This document shows, piece after piece, positions 52,182 through 62,495 of a stretch of 64,000 bases of DNA. Origin of the DNA: Massilia phosphatilytica (lineage in GTDB: Bacteria > Pseudomonadota > Gammaproteobacteria > Burkholderiales > Burkholderiaceae_D). Positions within the stretch are counted from its first letter, which is position 1. Each line of letters begins with the position of its first letter. The stretch spans positions 372,001 through 436,000 of the forward strand of contig NZ_PUIP01000004.1 of NCBI RefSeq assembly GCF_002968015.1, written 5' to 3'. The translations under genes and the position numbers were made by a program. Below the pieces are notes generated by a model. It was not told the DNA's origin, did not search any database, and was given only the letters and a program-made list of their open reading frames with translations.

Positions 52182-53165
52182 TCAAGCCGGCTCGGTCAGG
52201 GGCAAACTGATCCGGTTCCGCCCCATATGCTTGGCCCGGTACAGCGCCGCGTCGGCAATGGCGACCAGTTCGCTGGCGCTGTTGTCGGGCGACGCGATCG
52301 CGGTGGCCGCGCCGATCGACACGGTCACGTGTCTCTCCGGCGCCAGGCGGTTGGGGACTTGCAGTTGTTCGACGCGGGTGCGGATGCGTTCGGCCACGCT
52401 GGCCGCCCCCTTCAATGACTGGTTCGGCAGGATCACGGCGAATTCCTCGCCGCCATAGCGCGCGACGAGGTCGTTGGCGCGCATCTCGCTGGCGACGGCC
52501 GTCGCGATCCGTTTCAGGCATTCGTCGCCGCCCAGGTGGCCGTTCGCATCGTTATACGCCTTGAAATTGTCGACATCCACCATCAGCAGCGACAGCGGCT
52601 GGCGCTGGCGCAGCGCCCGCGCCCATTCGGCGTGCAGCGTCTCGTCGAAGCAGCGGCGGTTGGCCAGGCCGGTCAGGCCGTCGCGCGTGGCCAGCTGTTC
52701 GAGCGCGATCTGGGCCAGCTTTTCATCCGTCATGTCGCGCAGCGTCTCGACGACGGCGGCGAGGCGGCCGCGCTCGTCGTAGATCGGGCTCGCATCCGTC
52801 GCCAGGTAGCGCCGGCGGCCCATGCGCGGCATGTCGCACCAGCTTTCAGCCGCCAGGTGCGGGTCGTCGGGCATGCCGATGCGGGGCTGGTGTGCCTCGG
52901 CGGCGCGCTTCTCGATCAGGAGGTCGGCGAGGGTAGGGCGGCGCTCTTCGAAAAAGCTGCGCCAGTGCTCGCGCGTGCCGATGATCTCGCGCGCCGGCAC
53001 GCCCGTCAGGCGCTCGCACGCGCGGTTCCACAGCATGACGCGGGACGTCAGGTCGAGCACGAAAATGGGAATGGCCAGCGTCTCCATCAACTGGTGGGCG
53101 AAAGCGCGATCGGCCGGCGCTCCCGAGGAATCCATGAGCCGCTGTATTGTTGTTGTGCTTGTCAT
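52182..53165 (-). CDS. PAS-GGDEF diguanylate cyclase
   Basis: This is a cytosolic diguanylate cyclase of 327 residues. A PAS sensor (about 20-150) with FVLDLTSRVMLWNRACERLTG is followed by the GGDEF domain (about 155-320) with active-site GGEEF at 238-242. RAND at 229-232, exactly five residues before, is a complete RxxD inhibitory I-site, so activity should be product-inhibited. There is no membrane segment. AAGGA lies seven bases before the ATG. Its stop codon abuts that of the repeat protein on the other strand. Confidence 0.93.
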   Translation of the reverse strand: MTSTTTIQRLMDSSGAPADRAFAHQLMETLAIPIFVLDLTSRVMLWNRACERLTGVPAREIIGTREHWRSFFEERRPTLADLLIEKRAAEAHQPRIGMPDDPHLAAESWCDMPRMGRRRYLATDASPIYDERGRLAAVVETLRDMTDEKLAQIALEQLATRDGLTGLANRRCFDETLHAEWARALRQRQPLSLLMVDVDNFKAYNDANGHLGGDECLKRIATAVASEMRANDLVARYGGEEFAVILPNQSLKGAASVAERIRTRVEQLQVPNRLAPERHVTVSIGAATAIASPDNSASELVAIADAALYRAKHMGRNRISLPLTEPA

Positions 53166-53268
53166 GAGCCATCCTTGGTTCTAATGAGCAATTACTTGCT
53201 GACGAGAACCGATTGTGCGCTACAGACAATGGTGCCCCCTTGATCTTCAGCAAGGGAGGACGGGGCGC

Positions 53269-53751
53269 TCACCCCGGCTCGTCGGCGTGGGCGACGATCG
53301 CCTGCGCCACCCGATCGACGCGGGTGCACAATAAATCGATGCGCGACGCGAGGAGCGGATCCTCCAGCGCATACTGGCGCCGTACCTGCAGCAGTTCGGA
53401 CTGGATGGCGACCAGCTGAGCGAGCGGGTCGAGGTTGCCGCGGCGGCCTTCGGCGCCGCCCGTAAGGCGCCCCAGCAGCATGTCGGACTCGGCCAGCGCG
53501 TGGTCGGCCTGGCTGCGGGCCTTCTGCTCCCGGCACAGGGCAGCCTCCAGGCGCGCGATCCGGTCTTCGCTGCGTACACGCCGGAACAACACGCCAAACA
53601 GCACGGTCATCATGACGAGCACCAGCACGCCCAGCTGCAACCGCGCCGGCACGGCGAGCGCGCGCGCAGGTTCCGACATCCCGAACCACACGGCCAGCAA
53701 CAGCAAGGCCCCGAAGGTGGCACGCAAGGCCTGGAGCAGCAGGGTTTTCAT
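53269..53751 (-). CDS. Small two-helix membrane protein with coiled coil
   Basis: I do not recognise this 160-residue protein. Two hydrophobic helices (about 5-22 and 37-58) are followed by a long Arg/Glu/Ala-rich region (about 60-95) that looks like a coiled coil, then another helix pair to the end. The start at 53751 is chosen for AAGGG about eight bases upstream and for the membrane helix that follows; the frame runs back to 53847 with no support. It lies 104 bases upstream of the diguanylate cyclase on the same strand. Confidence 0.6.
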   Translation of the reverse strand: MKTLLLQALRATFGALLLLAVWFGMSEPARALAVPARLQLGVLVLVMMTVLFGVLFRRVRSEDRIARLEAALCREQKARSQADHALAESDMLLGRLTGGAEGRRGNLDPLAQLVAIQSELLQVRRQYALEDPLLASRIDLLCTRVDRVAQAIVAHADEPG

Positions 53752-53884
53752 GACAATCCCTTCGACGAAGACTAGGACGACTCGATTAGGAACTTTCCGT
53801 ATCCAAAGGTACGACTTTCCTAACGGCACGTTTTTGCTTGTCGTCAATTAATTGGACCTCTTCTGCCACCCGCGCACGTCGCGG

Positions 53885-53890
53885 TATAAT
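53885..53890 (+). promoter_or_regulatory. Probable -10 box of the queE-queD-tadA operon
   Basis: A perfect TATAAT stands 35 bases before the queE GTG, at a distance that fits a short leader. The -35 region (TTCTGC around 53861-53866) is weak. No preQ1 riboswitch-like structure was seen. Confidence 0.5.
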
Positions 53891-53924
53891 GGAAGGTTGA
53901 CGCGCGCCTTACCGGACTTTCAAA

Positions 53925-54560
53925 GTGACTTACAGCATCAAAGAGATCTTCTACACCCTGCAGGGCGAGGGCGCCCATGCGGGACGCCCCGCCGTGTTCT
54001 GCCGCTTTTCCGGCTGCAACCTGTGGACGGGCCGCGAAAGCGACCGCGCCACGGCCGTCTGCCAGTTCTGCGACACGGATTTCGTCGGCACCGACGGCGA
54101 ACGGGGCGGCAAGTTCAAGGACGCCGCCAGCCTGGCTGCCGACATCAACAGCCTGTGGCCGGAGACTTACCCTGCCAGCAAATACGTCGTCTTCACGGGC
54201 GGCGAGCCGCTGCTGCAACTGGATGCGGCCCTGATCGACGCGATGCACGCCGCCGGCTTCACGATCGCCATCGAGACGAACGGTACGTTGCCCGTACCGG
54301 CGGGCGTGGACTGGATCTGCGTGAGCCCCAAGATGGGCTCGACACTGGTGGTCGACCGGGGCAACGAACTCAAGGTCGTCATCCCGCAGACGGGCCAGGA
54401 CCTGGCCGCGTACGAACACCTGGATTTCGACAACTTCTTCGTGCAGCCGATGGACGGCCCCCTGGCGCAGTTCAATACGCAACTGGCCATCGACACGTGC
54501 CGCCGCAACCCGAAGTGGAAGCTCAGCCTCCAGACCCATAAACTCCTGAACATTCCCTGA
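53925..54560 (+). CDS. queE: 7-carboxy-7-deazaguanine synthase
   Basis: QueE is a radical-SAM enzyme that contracts 6-carboxytetrahydropterin to 7-carboxy-7-deazaguanine, a step of queuosine (and 7-deazaguanine DNA modification) synthesis. The 211-residue protein has the substrate-binding YTLQGEGAHAGRPAVF and the cluster cysteines C31, C46 and C49 in the CX14CX2C spacing typical of many proteobacterial QueE. VFTGGEPLLQLD follows. The start is GTG at 53925, with no strong ribosome binding site. A TATAAT at 53885-53890 is a good -10. queD follows after seven bases. Confidence 0.94.
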   Translation: MTYSIKEIFYTLQGEGAHAGRPAVFCRFSGCNLWTGRESDRATAVCQFCDTDFVGTDGERGGKFKDAASLAADINSLWPETYPASKYVVFTGGEPLLQLDAALIDAMHAAGFTIAIETNGTLPVPAGVDWICVSPKMGSTLVVDRGNELKVVIPQTGQDLAAYEHLDFDNFFVQPMDGPLAQFNTQLAIDTCRRNPKWKLSLQTHKLLNIP

Positions 54561-54567
54561 GCCACAC

Positions 54568-55495
<928 letters not shown>

Positions 55496-55508
55496 CGTCC
55501 GCGCGGCG

Positions 55509-55562
55509 CGCACGTCGCACACGCGCACGTCGCACACGCGCACGTCGCACACGCGCACGTCA
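55509..55562. repeat. 15-bp tandem repeat (about 3.6 copies)
   Basis: CGCACGTCGCACACG is repeated three times perfectly (55509-55523, 55524-55538, 55539-55553) with a partial fourth copy, just after the tadA stop. It resembles a slippage-prone intergenic minisatellite and is not part of a supported gene. Confidence 0.9.
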
Positions 55563-55604
55563 CCGACGCCACCCCTTTTGCGAAAATGGTATGCTGGTTC
55601 CAGG

Positions 55605-55630
55605 CCTTCGCTGCTTTCCGGTAGCGAAGG
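55605..55630 (+). terminator. Hairpin downstream of tadA
   Basis: CCTTCGCT (55605-55612) pairs with AGCGAAGG (55623-55630) around a ten-base loop. No U-run follows, so terminator function is uncertain; it lies in the 207-base gap between tadA and the next gene. Confidence 0.35.
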
Positions 55631-55702
55631 ATTCCATGGACCCATCGATCATTTATCGGCACCTCTTCCAGATCCGGTCGACCCGGTGCCGGCGCCGCCG
55701 CC

Positions 55703-56629
55703 ATGCCTAGTCTGAACGCCAACGGGATCCGCATCGCCTTCGACACGGCGGGCGATCCGAAATCCGTACCACTGCTGCTGATTTCGGGCCTCGGCCTGCA
55801 ATTGACGGCCTGGCCGGACGAATTCGTCGAAGGCCTCGTCGAGCTGGGCTTTTACGTGATCCGTTTCGATAACCGCGACAGCGGCCTGTCCACCAAGTTC
55901 GAACACGCGGGCACGCCCAGCCTGACGCTGGCCTGGCTGAAGTCGCTGCTGCGCCTGCCGCTCAAACCGCCTTACCGCCTGGAAGACATGGCGGACGATG
56001 CCATCGGCGTGCTGTCCGCGCTGGGCGTCGCGCGTGCCCACGTCGTCGGGATGTCGATGGGCGGGATGGTCGGGCAGCTGATGGCGGCCAAGTACCCGTC
56101 GCGCGTGCTCAGCCTGACGTCGATCATGTCCAGCAGCGGCCGCCGCGGGCTGCCGGGACCGACACCCGAAGCGCGGCGCGCGCTGCTGCGCCGCCCGCGC
56201 GGTCCGGGCGACATCGACGGGGCCATCGACTACAACGTGGCGCTGCTGCAGGCTGTCGGCAGCCCGGCGTACCCGACGCCGGAAAAACACCTGCGCCGCC
56301 GCGTTGCCCGCGCGCTGCGCCGCAACTGCTGTCCGGGCGGCGTCGTGCGCCAGATGCTGGCCGTGACGGCCTGCGGCGACCGCACGCCGCAGCTGCAGAC
56401 GATCGTCGCGCCGACCCTCGTGATCCATGGCGCGGCCGATCCGCTCGTGCCGCTCGCGTGCGGCGTCGACACCGCGCATGCGATTCCCGGCGCCCGCCTC
56501 GAAGTCATCGAGGGCATGGGCCACGACCTGCCGTCCCAGCTGCTGGAGCGGCTCCTCGCCTTGATCGACGCCCATGCCCACGGTAAGATGGCGCCCGACT
56601 CGACACCAAGGCTCTTCGTCAAACAGTGA
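55703..56629 (+). CDS. Alpha/beta-fold hydrolase
   Basis: This is a 308-residue cytosolic hydrolase with nucleophile S118 in GMSMGG, a likely catalytic Asp in HGAADPLVP and the His in GMGHDLP near the end. The FDNRDSGLSTKF region after the second strand is common in the esterase/lyso-phospholipase-like group; the substrate is unknown. No strong ribosome binding site precedes the ATG at 55703. Its stop overlaps the LD-carboxypeptidase start by four bases (GTGA), so the two are coupled. Confidence 0.88.
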   Translation: MPSLNANGIRIAFDTAGDPKSVPLLLISGLGLQLTAWPDEFVEGLVELGFYVIRFDNRDSGLSTKFEHAGTPSLTLAWLKSLLRLPLKPPYRLEDMADDAIGVLSALGVARAHVVGMSMGGMVGQLMAAKYPSRVLSLTSIMSSSGRRGLPGPTPEARRALLRRPRGPGDIDGAIDYNVALLQAVGSPAYPTPEKHLRRRVARALRRNCCPGGVVRQMLAVTACGDRTPQLQTIVAPTLVIHGAADPLVPLACGVDTAHAIPGARLEVIEGMGHDLPSQLLERLLALIDAHAHGKMAPDSTPRLFVKQ

Positions 56630-57543
56630 TCACCTCCAAACCGGGCATTGCCCTCGTCGCGCCGGGCAGCTTCGCGCCCGAGCCCGAAGCCATCCCGCGC
56701 GGCATCGCGCGCCTCGAAGCCCAGGGCATCCTGGTCCACAATTACTACAAGCACGAAGAACGCCACCAGCGTTTCGCCGCCACGGACGCGGAACGCCTCG
56801 CCCAGCTCGAAGCGGCGGCGGCCGACCCGGACGTGCAGATCGTGATGGCCATCCGCGGCGCCTACGGCATGACCCGGCTGCTGCCGGACATCGACTTCGA
56901 ACGCATGGCGGCCAGCGGCAAGATCTTCGTCGGCTATTCCGACGTCACGGCATTTCACATGGGCCTGTACGCGAAGACGGGCGCGCTCAGCTACGCCGGG
57001 CCCATGTTCACGGCCGACTTCGGCGCCGTCGAACCCGACGATTTCACGCTGGGCGATTTCTGGCGCTGCCTGGCCGGGCCCACGCACACGATCTCCGGCC
57101 ACGGCGCCGCCAACCCACGCGTCGACGTGACGGGCACCGTCTGGGGCGGCAACCTGGCGATGATCATGTCGCTGATGGGCACGCCGTACTTCCCGCGCAT
57201 CGACGGTGGCATCCTGTTCCTGGAAGACATCGCCGAGCACCCGTTCCGCGTCGAGCGCATGCTGCTGCAACTGATGCAGGCGGGCGTGCTCGACAAGCAA
57301 CGCGCGATCGTGCTGGGGGATTTTTCCGGATACCGTCTCGGGCCGAACGATAACGGCTACAACTTCGACGAAATGCTGGCCTATGTCCGCGCGACCTTGC
57401 CCGTGCCGGTGTTGACCGGGCTGGAGTTCGGCCACATCGCGCGGCACGTGACGATTCCGTTCGGCGCGCAGGGGCATTTGCAGTGCGACGGCGAGCGCTG
57501 GACGCTGACGATGTCCGGTTACCCGACCGTCAAGACCGCCTGA
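56626..57543 (+). CDS. LD-carboxypeptidase (muramoyltetrapeptide carboxypeptidase, S66)
   Basis: This 305-residue cytosolic serine peptidase removes the terminal D-Ala from recycled murein tetrapeptides. The nucleophile S105 stands in FVGYSDVTAFH, preceded by RGAYGMTRLLPDID; the glutamate lies in GGILFLEDI and the histidine in FGHIARHVTIPFGA, giving the Ser-Glu-His set of LdcA. The start is GTG inside the alpha/beta hydrolase stop. It is LdcA-like; I leave the symbol blank because several S66 paralogues occur, including self-immunity proteins. Confidence 0.9.
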   Translation: MITSKPGIALVAPGSFAPEPEAIPRGIARLEAQGILVHNYYKHEERHQRFAATDAERLAQLEAAAADPDVQIVMAIRGAYGMTRLLPDIDFERMAASGKIFVGYSDVTAFHMGLYAKTGALSYAGPMFTADFGAVEPDDFTLGDFWRCLAGPTHTISGHGAANPRVDVTGTVWGGNLAMIMSLMGTPYFPRIDGGILFLEDIAEHPFRVERMLLQLMQAGVLDKQRAIVLGDFSGYRLGPNDNGYNFDEMLAYVRATLPVPVLTGLEFGHIARHVTIPFGAQGHLQCDGERWTLTMSGYPTVKTA

Positions 57544-57608
57544 CGCAAGGTACCCCCTACAGTGGTAAAATGTACGGTTAATCGAAAACGCAAAGCGAAG
57601 GTTTCCCA

Positions 57609-59210
57609 GTGCTCAGTACAGCCAACATCACGATGCAGTTCGGCGCCAAGCCGCTGTTCGAAAATATTTCCGTCAAGTTCGGCGACGGCAACCGTTACGG
57701 CCTCATCGGCGCGAACGGCTGCGGCAAGTCGACCTTCATGAAGATCCTCGGCGGCGACCTCGAGCCGTCCGCCGGCAACGTCAGCCTCGACCCGCACGAG
57801 CGCCTCGGTAAGCTCCGTCAGGACCAGTTTGCCTACGAAGACGTGCGCGTGCTCGACGTCGTCATGATGGGCCACACGGAACTGTGGGAGGCCATCCGCG
57901 AACGCGACGCCATCTACGCGAACCCGGAAGCCACGGACGAGGACTACATGAAAGCGGCCGAGCTCGAAGGCAAGGTCGCCGAATACGACGGCTACTCGGC
58001 CGAAGCGCGCGCCGGCGAGCTGCTGCTCGGCCTGGGCATCGCCACCGACCTGCACCAGGGCCCGATGAGCGCCGTGGCGCCGGGCTGGAAGCTGCGCGTG
58101 CTGCTGGCGCAGGCCCTGTTCTCGGATCCGGACATCCTGCTGCTCGACGAACCGACCAACAACCTGGATATCCACACGATCAGCTGGCTGGCCGACATGT
58201 TGAACCAGCGGAACTCGACGATGATCATCATCTCGCACGACCGCCACTTCCTGAACTCGGTCTGCACGCACGTCGCCGACATGGACTACGGCACGCTGAA
58301 GGTCTACCCGGGCAATTACGACGACTACATGGAAGCGTCGACGCAGGCCCGCAACCAGCAACTCGCCAACAACGCGAAGGCCAAGGAAAAAGTGGCCGAG
58401 CTGCAGGACTTCGTGCGCCGCTTCTCCGCGAACAAGTCGAAGGCCCGCCAGGCGACATCGCGCGCCAAGATGATCGACAAGATCAAGATCGAGGAATTCA
58501 AGCCGTCCTCGCGCGCCTATCCGTTCGTGCGCTTCGAAGGCGAGAAGAAGCTGCACCGTCTGGCCGTCGAGACGGAAGGCCTGTCGAAATCGTACGACCG
58601 CCAGCTGTTCAAGAATTTCTCCATCATGGTCGAGGCCGGCGAGCGCATCGCCATCATCGGCGCCAACGGCGCCGGCAAGACGACCCTGCTGCGCTGCATC
58701 GGCAGCGCGCCGATCACGGGACTCGACGCCGACACCGGCCGCGTGAAGTGGGCGGAGAACGCGAATCCGGGCTATATGCCGCAGGATCCGACTGAAGAGT
58801 TCGCCACCGACCTGAACCTGACCGACTGGATGGGCAAGTGGACGAAAGAGGGCGACGACGACCAGGCCGTGCGTTCGATCCTGGGCCGCCTGCTGTTCGG
58901 CGGCGACGAGGTCAAGAAGTCCGTGCGCGTGCTGTCCGGCGGCGAGAAGGGCCGCATGATGTACGGCAAGCTGATGCTGGGCCGTCACAACGTGCTGCTG
59001 CTCGACGAACCGACCAACCACATGGACATGGAATCGATCGAGTCGCTGAACATCGCGCTGGATAAATACGCAGGCACCCTCATCTTCGTGTCGCACGACC
59101 GCGAGTTCGTGTCGTCGCTGGCGACGCGCATCCTCGAGATCAAGGAAGACCGCATCATCGACTTCCAGGGCAATTACGAGGATTACTTGAAGAGCCAGGG
59201 TCTCGACTGA
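57609..59210 (+). CDS. ybiT: ABC-F family ATPase YbiT
   Basis: This is a 533-residue cytosolic ABC-F protein, with two ATPase domains and no membrane part; the family acts on ribosomes. Walker A motifs GANGCGKST and GANGAGKTT, the second signature [10 protein letters not shown] (the first is degenerate, VAPGWKLRV), Walker B regions [11 protein letters not shown] and [11 protein letters not shown], and the ABC-F linker with many charged residues (about 240-310) are visible. The opening [20 protein letters not shown] matches YbiT rather than EttA, Uup or YheS. The start is GTG with GCGAAGG upstream. Confidence 0.92.
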   Translation: MLSTANITMQFGAKPLFENISVKFGDGNRYGLIGANGCGKSTFMKILGGDLEPSAGNVSLDPHERLGKLRQDQFAYEDVRVLDVVMMGHTELWEAIRERDAIYANPEATDEDYMKAAELEGKVAEYDGYSAEARAGELLLGLGIATDLHQGPMSAVAPGWKLRVLLAQALFSDPDILLLDEPTNNLDIHTISWLADMLNQRNSTMIIISHDRHFLNSVCTHVADMDYGTLKVYPGNYDDYMEASTQARNQQLANNAKAKEKVAELQDFVRRFSANKSKARQATSRAKMIDKIKIEEFKPSSRAYPFVRFEGEKKLHRLAVETEGLSKSYDRQLFKNFSIMVEAGERIAIIGANGAGKTTLLRCIGSAPITGLDADTGRVKWAENANPGYMPQDPTEEFATDLNLTDWMGKWTKEGDDDQAVRSILGRLLFGGDEVKKSVRVLSGGEKGRMMYGKLMLGRHNVLLLDEPTNHMDMESIESLNIALDKYAGTLIFVSHDREFVSSLATRILEIKEDRIIDFQGNYEDYLKSQGLD

Positions 59211-59243
59211 TTGTCGTGACGCGACACGTGATGCCGCGTAATT

Positions 59244-59321
59244 CGTAGGGTGGCTCTCCGATCCACGCGGGCGTGGGCGTGATGCAAACGTTACGCGTGG
59301 GCACAGGGTGCCCACCCTACG
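59244..59321. repeat. REP/MITE-like palindromic repeat upstream of nadA
   Basis: CGTAGGGTGG (59244-59253) and CCACCCTACG (59312-59321) are perfect 10-bp terminal inverted repeats of a 78-bp element. Inside it, GTGGGCAC-AGG-GTGCCCAC (59297-59315) forms an 8-bp stem. A related set of elements follows nadC at 61401-61462. No coding capacity. Confidence 0.8.
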
Positions 59322-59378
59322 GCATACAAAGGAATACAATCGGCGGCAGGTTTCGGCCGCCATTTGATCATATTACCT

Positions 59379-60521
59379 ATGAACACTATTGCCCCCGTTA
59401 AAGTCTTCGAATACGACCGGCCCGTCGGCGGTGTCTGCTCCACCGCCGAGGCCTGGGCCCGGACCCCGTCGCCTCTGGAAGTCGAACAAAAGACCGCGCT
59501 GAAGGACCGCATCCGCCGCCTGCTGAAGGAGCGCGAAGCCGTCCTCGTCGCGCACTACTACGTCGATGCAGACCTGCAAGACCTCGCCGAGGAAACGGGC
59601 GGGTGCGTGTCGGACTCGCTGGAGATGGCGCGCTTCGGCCGCGATCACCCGGCCAAGACGCTCGTCGTGGCGGGCGTGCGCTTCATGGGCGAGACGGCGA
59701 AGATCCTGAGCCCGGAAAAGACGATCCTGATGCCGGACCTCGACGCGACCTGCTCGCTGGACCTCGGCTGCCCAGCCGACGAGTTCGCCGCGTTCTGCGA
59801 CCAGCATCCGGACCGCACGGTCGTCGTCTACGCGAACACGTCCGCCGCCGTGAAGGCGCGCGCGGACTGGATGGTGACGTCCTCGATCGGCCTGGACATC
59901 GTCAAATACCTGCACGACCAGGGCAAGAAGATCCTGTGGGCACCGGACCGCCACCTCGGTTCGTACATCCAGAAACAGACGGGCGCCGACATGCTGCTGT
60001 GGCAGGGTTCCTGCCTTGTGCACGACGAATTCAAGGGCGTCGAACTCGACCTGCTGCGCGCGGAATACCCGCACGCGAAAGTCCTCGTGCACCCGGAATC
60101 GCCGGCCAACGTCGTCGCCCAGGCGGATGTCGTCGGCTCGACCACCCAGCTGATCAACGCGGCGCAGACGATGGACGCGACGCATTTCATCGTCGCCACC
60201 GACAACGGCATCCTGCACAAGATGCGCATGGCCGCGCCGGGCAAGACGCTGATCGAGGCCCCGACCGCCGGCAACAGCGCCACCTGCAAGAGCTGCGCGC
60301 ATTGCCCGTGGATGGCGATGAACGGCCTGCAGAACCTGGCCGACGTGCTGCAAGCCTCTGACAGTAAAAACGAGATCTTCGTCGATCCGGAAATCGGCAA
60401 GCAGGCCAAGCGCGCCATCGACCGCATGCTCGACTTCGCCGCCGCCAAGAAAGCGAAGGCGCTGCCGACCGGCTCGCTGGAGCAGGAACCCAACCTCTTC
60501 AAAGGAATCGGTCCCGCATGA
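59379..60521 (+). CDS. nadA: Quinolinate synthase
   Basis: NadA is a [4Fe-4S] enzyme that condenses iminoaspartate with dihydroxyacetone phosphate to quinolinate in NAD synthesis. The 380-residue protein has [21 protein letters not shown] at the N-terminus, the cysteines C125 (DATCSLDLG) region and [18 protein letters not shown] near the C-terminus, with the three cluster ligands among them. ATG at 59379 is used; a TTG at 59364 is possible. nadC overlaps its stop by four bases. nadB is not adjacent. Confidence 0.94.
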   Translation: MNTIAPVKVFEYDRPVGGVCSTAEAWARTPSPLEVEQKTALKDRIRRLLKEREAVLVAHYYVDADLQDLAEETGGCVSDSLEMARFGRDHPAKTLVVAGVRFMGETAKILSPEKTILMPDLDATCSLDLGCPADEFAAFCDQHPDRTVVVYANTSAAVKARADWMVTSSIGLDIVKYLHDQGKKILWAPDRHLGSYIQKQTGADMLLWQGSCLVHDEFKGVELDLLRAEYPHAKVLVHPESPANVVAQADVVGSTTQLINAAQTMDATHFIVATDNGILHKMRMAAPGKTLIEAPTAGNSATCKSCAHCPWMAMNGLQNLADVLQASDSKNEIFVDPEIGKQAKRAIDRMLDFAAAKKAKALPTGSLEQEPNLFKGIGPA

Positions 60522-61393
60522 GCAACCTCCGCAACCCGTTCGCCGAAGAAGGGCAGTTCGACGAGAAACTGCAAGCCGCATTCGAACAGAACCTGCTGGC
60601 CGCGCTGCTGGAAGACGTCGGCAGCGGCGACCTCACGGGCAAGCTCGTGCCGGAAGAACCGCGCGCGAAGGCCCGTGTGATCGTGCGCGAGCAGGCCGTC
60701 CTGTGCGGCGCGCCGTGGTTCGAAGGCGTCATGCTCGCCGTCGACCAGGATATCGAGATCGACTGGAAATACGCCGAAGGCGATGTGATGGCGGCCGACA
60801 GTGTCGTCTGCACGATCGAGGGGTCGCCGCGCTCGCTGCTGACGGCGGAGCGTTCGGCGCTGAACTTCCTGCAGCTGCTGTCCGGCGTCGCGTCGGCCAC
60901 GCGCACCTATGTCGACGTCATCGCCGGCACGAAGGCGCAAATCCTCGACACGCGCAAGACGCTCCCCGGCCTGCGCCAGGCGCAGAAGTACGCCGTGCGC
61001 GTGGGCGGCGGCGCGAACCAGCGCATGGCGCTGTACGACGGCATCCTGATCAAGGAAAACCACATCGCGGCCGCGGGCGGCATCACGCCGGCGCTGCGGG
61101 CGGCGACCGCGCTGAACGCAGGGGTGTCGATCCAGGTCGAGGTGGAGTCGATCGCCGAACTGGAAGAAGCGCTCGGTGCGGGCGCGACGTCCGTCCTGCT
61201 GGACAACTTCGACCTGGACATGATGCGCGACGCCGTGCGCATCAACGAAGGGCGGGCGTTGCTGGAGGCGTCCGGTGGCATCAACATGCAGACGGTGCGG
61301 GCGATCGCCGAGACGGGCGTCGACCGGATTTCGATCGGCAGCCTGACCAAGGACGTCAAGGCGACGGATTATTCCTTGCGTATCGTCGGCTAA
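60518..61393 (+). CDS. nadC: Nicotinate-nucleotide pyrophosphorylase (carboxylating)
   Basis: NadC converts quinolinate and PRPP to nicotinate mononucleotide. The 291-residue protein shows [58 protein letters not shown] and [21 protein letters not shown], the usual substrate-binding set. It is coupled to nadA (ATGA overlap). A palindromic repeat block follows directly. Confidence 0.95.
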   Translation: MSNLRNPFAEEGQFDEKLQAAFEQNLLAALLEDVGSGDLTGKLVPEEPRAKARVIVREQAVLCGAPWFEGVMLAVDQDIEIDWKYAEGDVMAADSVVCTIEGSPRSLLTAERSALNFLQLLSGVASATRTYVDVIAGTKAQILDTRKTLPGLRQAQKYAVRVGGGANQRMALYDGILIKENHIAAAGGITPALRAATALNAGVSIQVEVESIAELEEALGAGATSVLLDNFDLDMMRDAVRINEGRALLEASGGINMQTVRAIAETGVDRISIGSLTKDVKATDYSLRIVG

Positions 61394-61400
61394 TGCACGC

Positions 61401-61462
61401 GTGGGCTCGGAGAGCCCACCCTACGTGTTATCGATTCAGTAGGGTGGGCACCCCGTGCCCAC
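61401..61462. repeat. REP-like hairpin pair between nadC and the alpha/beta hydrolase
   Basis: Two hairpins with related GTGGGC stems, 61401-61419 (GTGGGCTC/GAGCCCAC) and 61444-61462 (GTGGGCAC/GTGCCCAC), are joined by a perfect 10-bp inverted repeat CCCACCCTAC/GTAGGGTGGG (61415-61424 and 61439-61448). The GTAGGGTGG core is shared with the element at 59244-59321. It lies between convergent stops (61393 and 61464) and may end both transcripts. Confidence 0.8.
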
Positions 61463-61463
61463 G

Positions 61464-62495
61464 TCAAGTTCCGCTTTCGCTGGCCCTGGCCAGCGCCTCC
61501 GCCTGCGGATTCCTCCGGTAGACGGATTCGCCGACCCGGCCCGCGATCTCGTCGATCGCGGCGATCACCTTGTCCGGATGCGCATAATGCGTCATGTGCC
61601 CGACACCGGGCTGCAGTTGCAGCTCGCTGTCCGGCAGGCGCTCGTCCAACCGTTCGGAGTTGTGGCCGAAGTCGACGATCTTGTCCTTGGTCCCGGCCAT
61701 GACCACCACGGGCACTTTCAGTTCCGGATAGCGTTTGGCGAGCGTCACGGCCGACGGCACCATCAGCGCCGTCTCGGCCGCGCTGGCGCGCAGCTGGCTG
61801 GGGCGCAGCAGCATCCACACGGGCAGTTCGCGGAAGCGGGCATCGACCGGCTGCGGCGAGAACACCCGCTTCGTCAGCGGTCGCCACAGCATGCGCGTGA
61901 CGAGCGGCGAGATCGTGTAGCGCATCAGGTCACCCACGAGCGGGATCGCGGGGCCGGACAGCAATGGCACGTCCGCGCGCAGGCTCGGATAGTAATAGCC
62001 CGACAGCAGCACGAGACCCCGCACGAAATCCGGTACCTCCAGCGCCATCGACAGTGCGACGAGCGTGCCCCACGAGTGACCCAGCACGATGGCCGAATCG
62101 ACGCCGATTTCCTGCAGCGCGTGATGGAGCAGGCGGGCCTGGGCCTGCGGTGTCCACACCTTGCTGCGCGGCCGCTCGCTGTAGCCGAAGCCGGGGCGGT
62201 CGAAGGCGATCACGCGGTAGTGCTCGGCAGCCTTGTCCATCAGGCCGCTGGTCTGGAAATCGCTGGCCAGTACGCCATTCCCGTGCAACAGGACGAGCGC
62301 CGGACCGGTGCCGCGTTCGACGTAGTGCAGGCGCACGCCGTCCACTTTCACGAAGCGGCCCTGCGGCGGGTTGTCCGCCTCCGCCCGCTTCGTCTTGGAC
62401 CGGACATAGAAATAAGAGGCCGCGAGGCCGAGGCCGGCCGCGAGGGCGCCGACCTGCCAGGGTTTCACATCAGTGCTGCGCAACGTTTTCGTCAC
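61464..62495 (-). CDS. Membrane-anchored alpha/beta hydrolase
   Basis: This is a 343-residue hydrolase with an N-terminal membrane anchor (about 12-31) and a catalytic domain with nucleophile S141 in LGHSWGTL, Asp in AGTKDKIVD and His in GVGHMTHYAHPD. FDRPGFGYSERP is the classical strand-4 loop of the epoxide hydrolase/lipase-like group. The substrate is unknown. The start is GTG at 62495, overlapping the sirtuin TGA by four bases, with GGGGGA upstream. The long frame further upstream is a shadow of the sirtuin gene. Confidence 0.87.
   Translation of the reverse strand: MTKTLRSTDVKPWQVGALAAGLGLAASYFYVRSKTKRAEADNPPQGRFVKVDGVRLHYVERGTGPALVLLHGNGVLASDFQTSGLMDKAAEHYRVIAFDRPGFGYSERPRSKVWTPQAQARLLHHALQEIGVDSAIVLGHSWGTLVALSMALEVPDFVRGLVLLSGYYYPSLRADVPLLSGPAIPLVGDLMRYTISPLVTRMLWRPLTKRVFSPQPVDARFRELPVWMLLRPSQLRASAAETALMVPSAVTLAKRYPELKVPVVVMAGTKDKIVDFGHNSERLDERLPDSELQLQPGVGHMTHYAHPDKVIAAIDEIAGRVGESVYRRNPQAEALARASESGT

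Noticed and set aside
53885..53924. preQ1 riboswitch in the queE leader
   Set aside because: The leader after the likely -10 is only about 30 bases and shows no pseudoknot-capable sequence.
55509..55562. CRISPR array from short direct repeats
   Set aside because: The 15-bp units are directly adjacent with no spacers.
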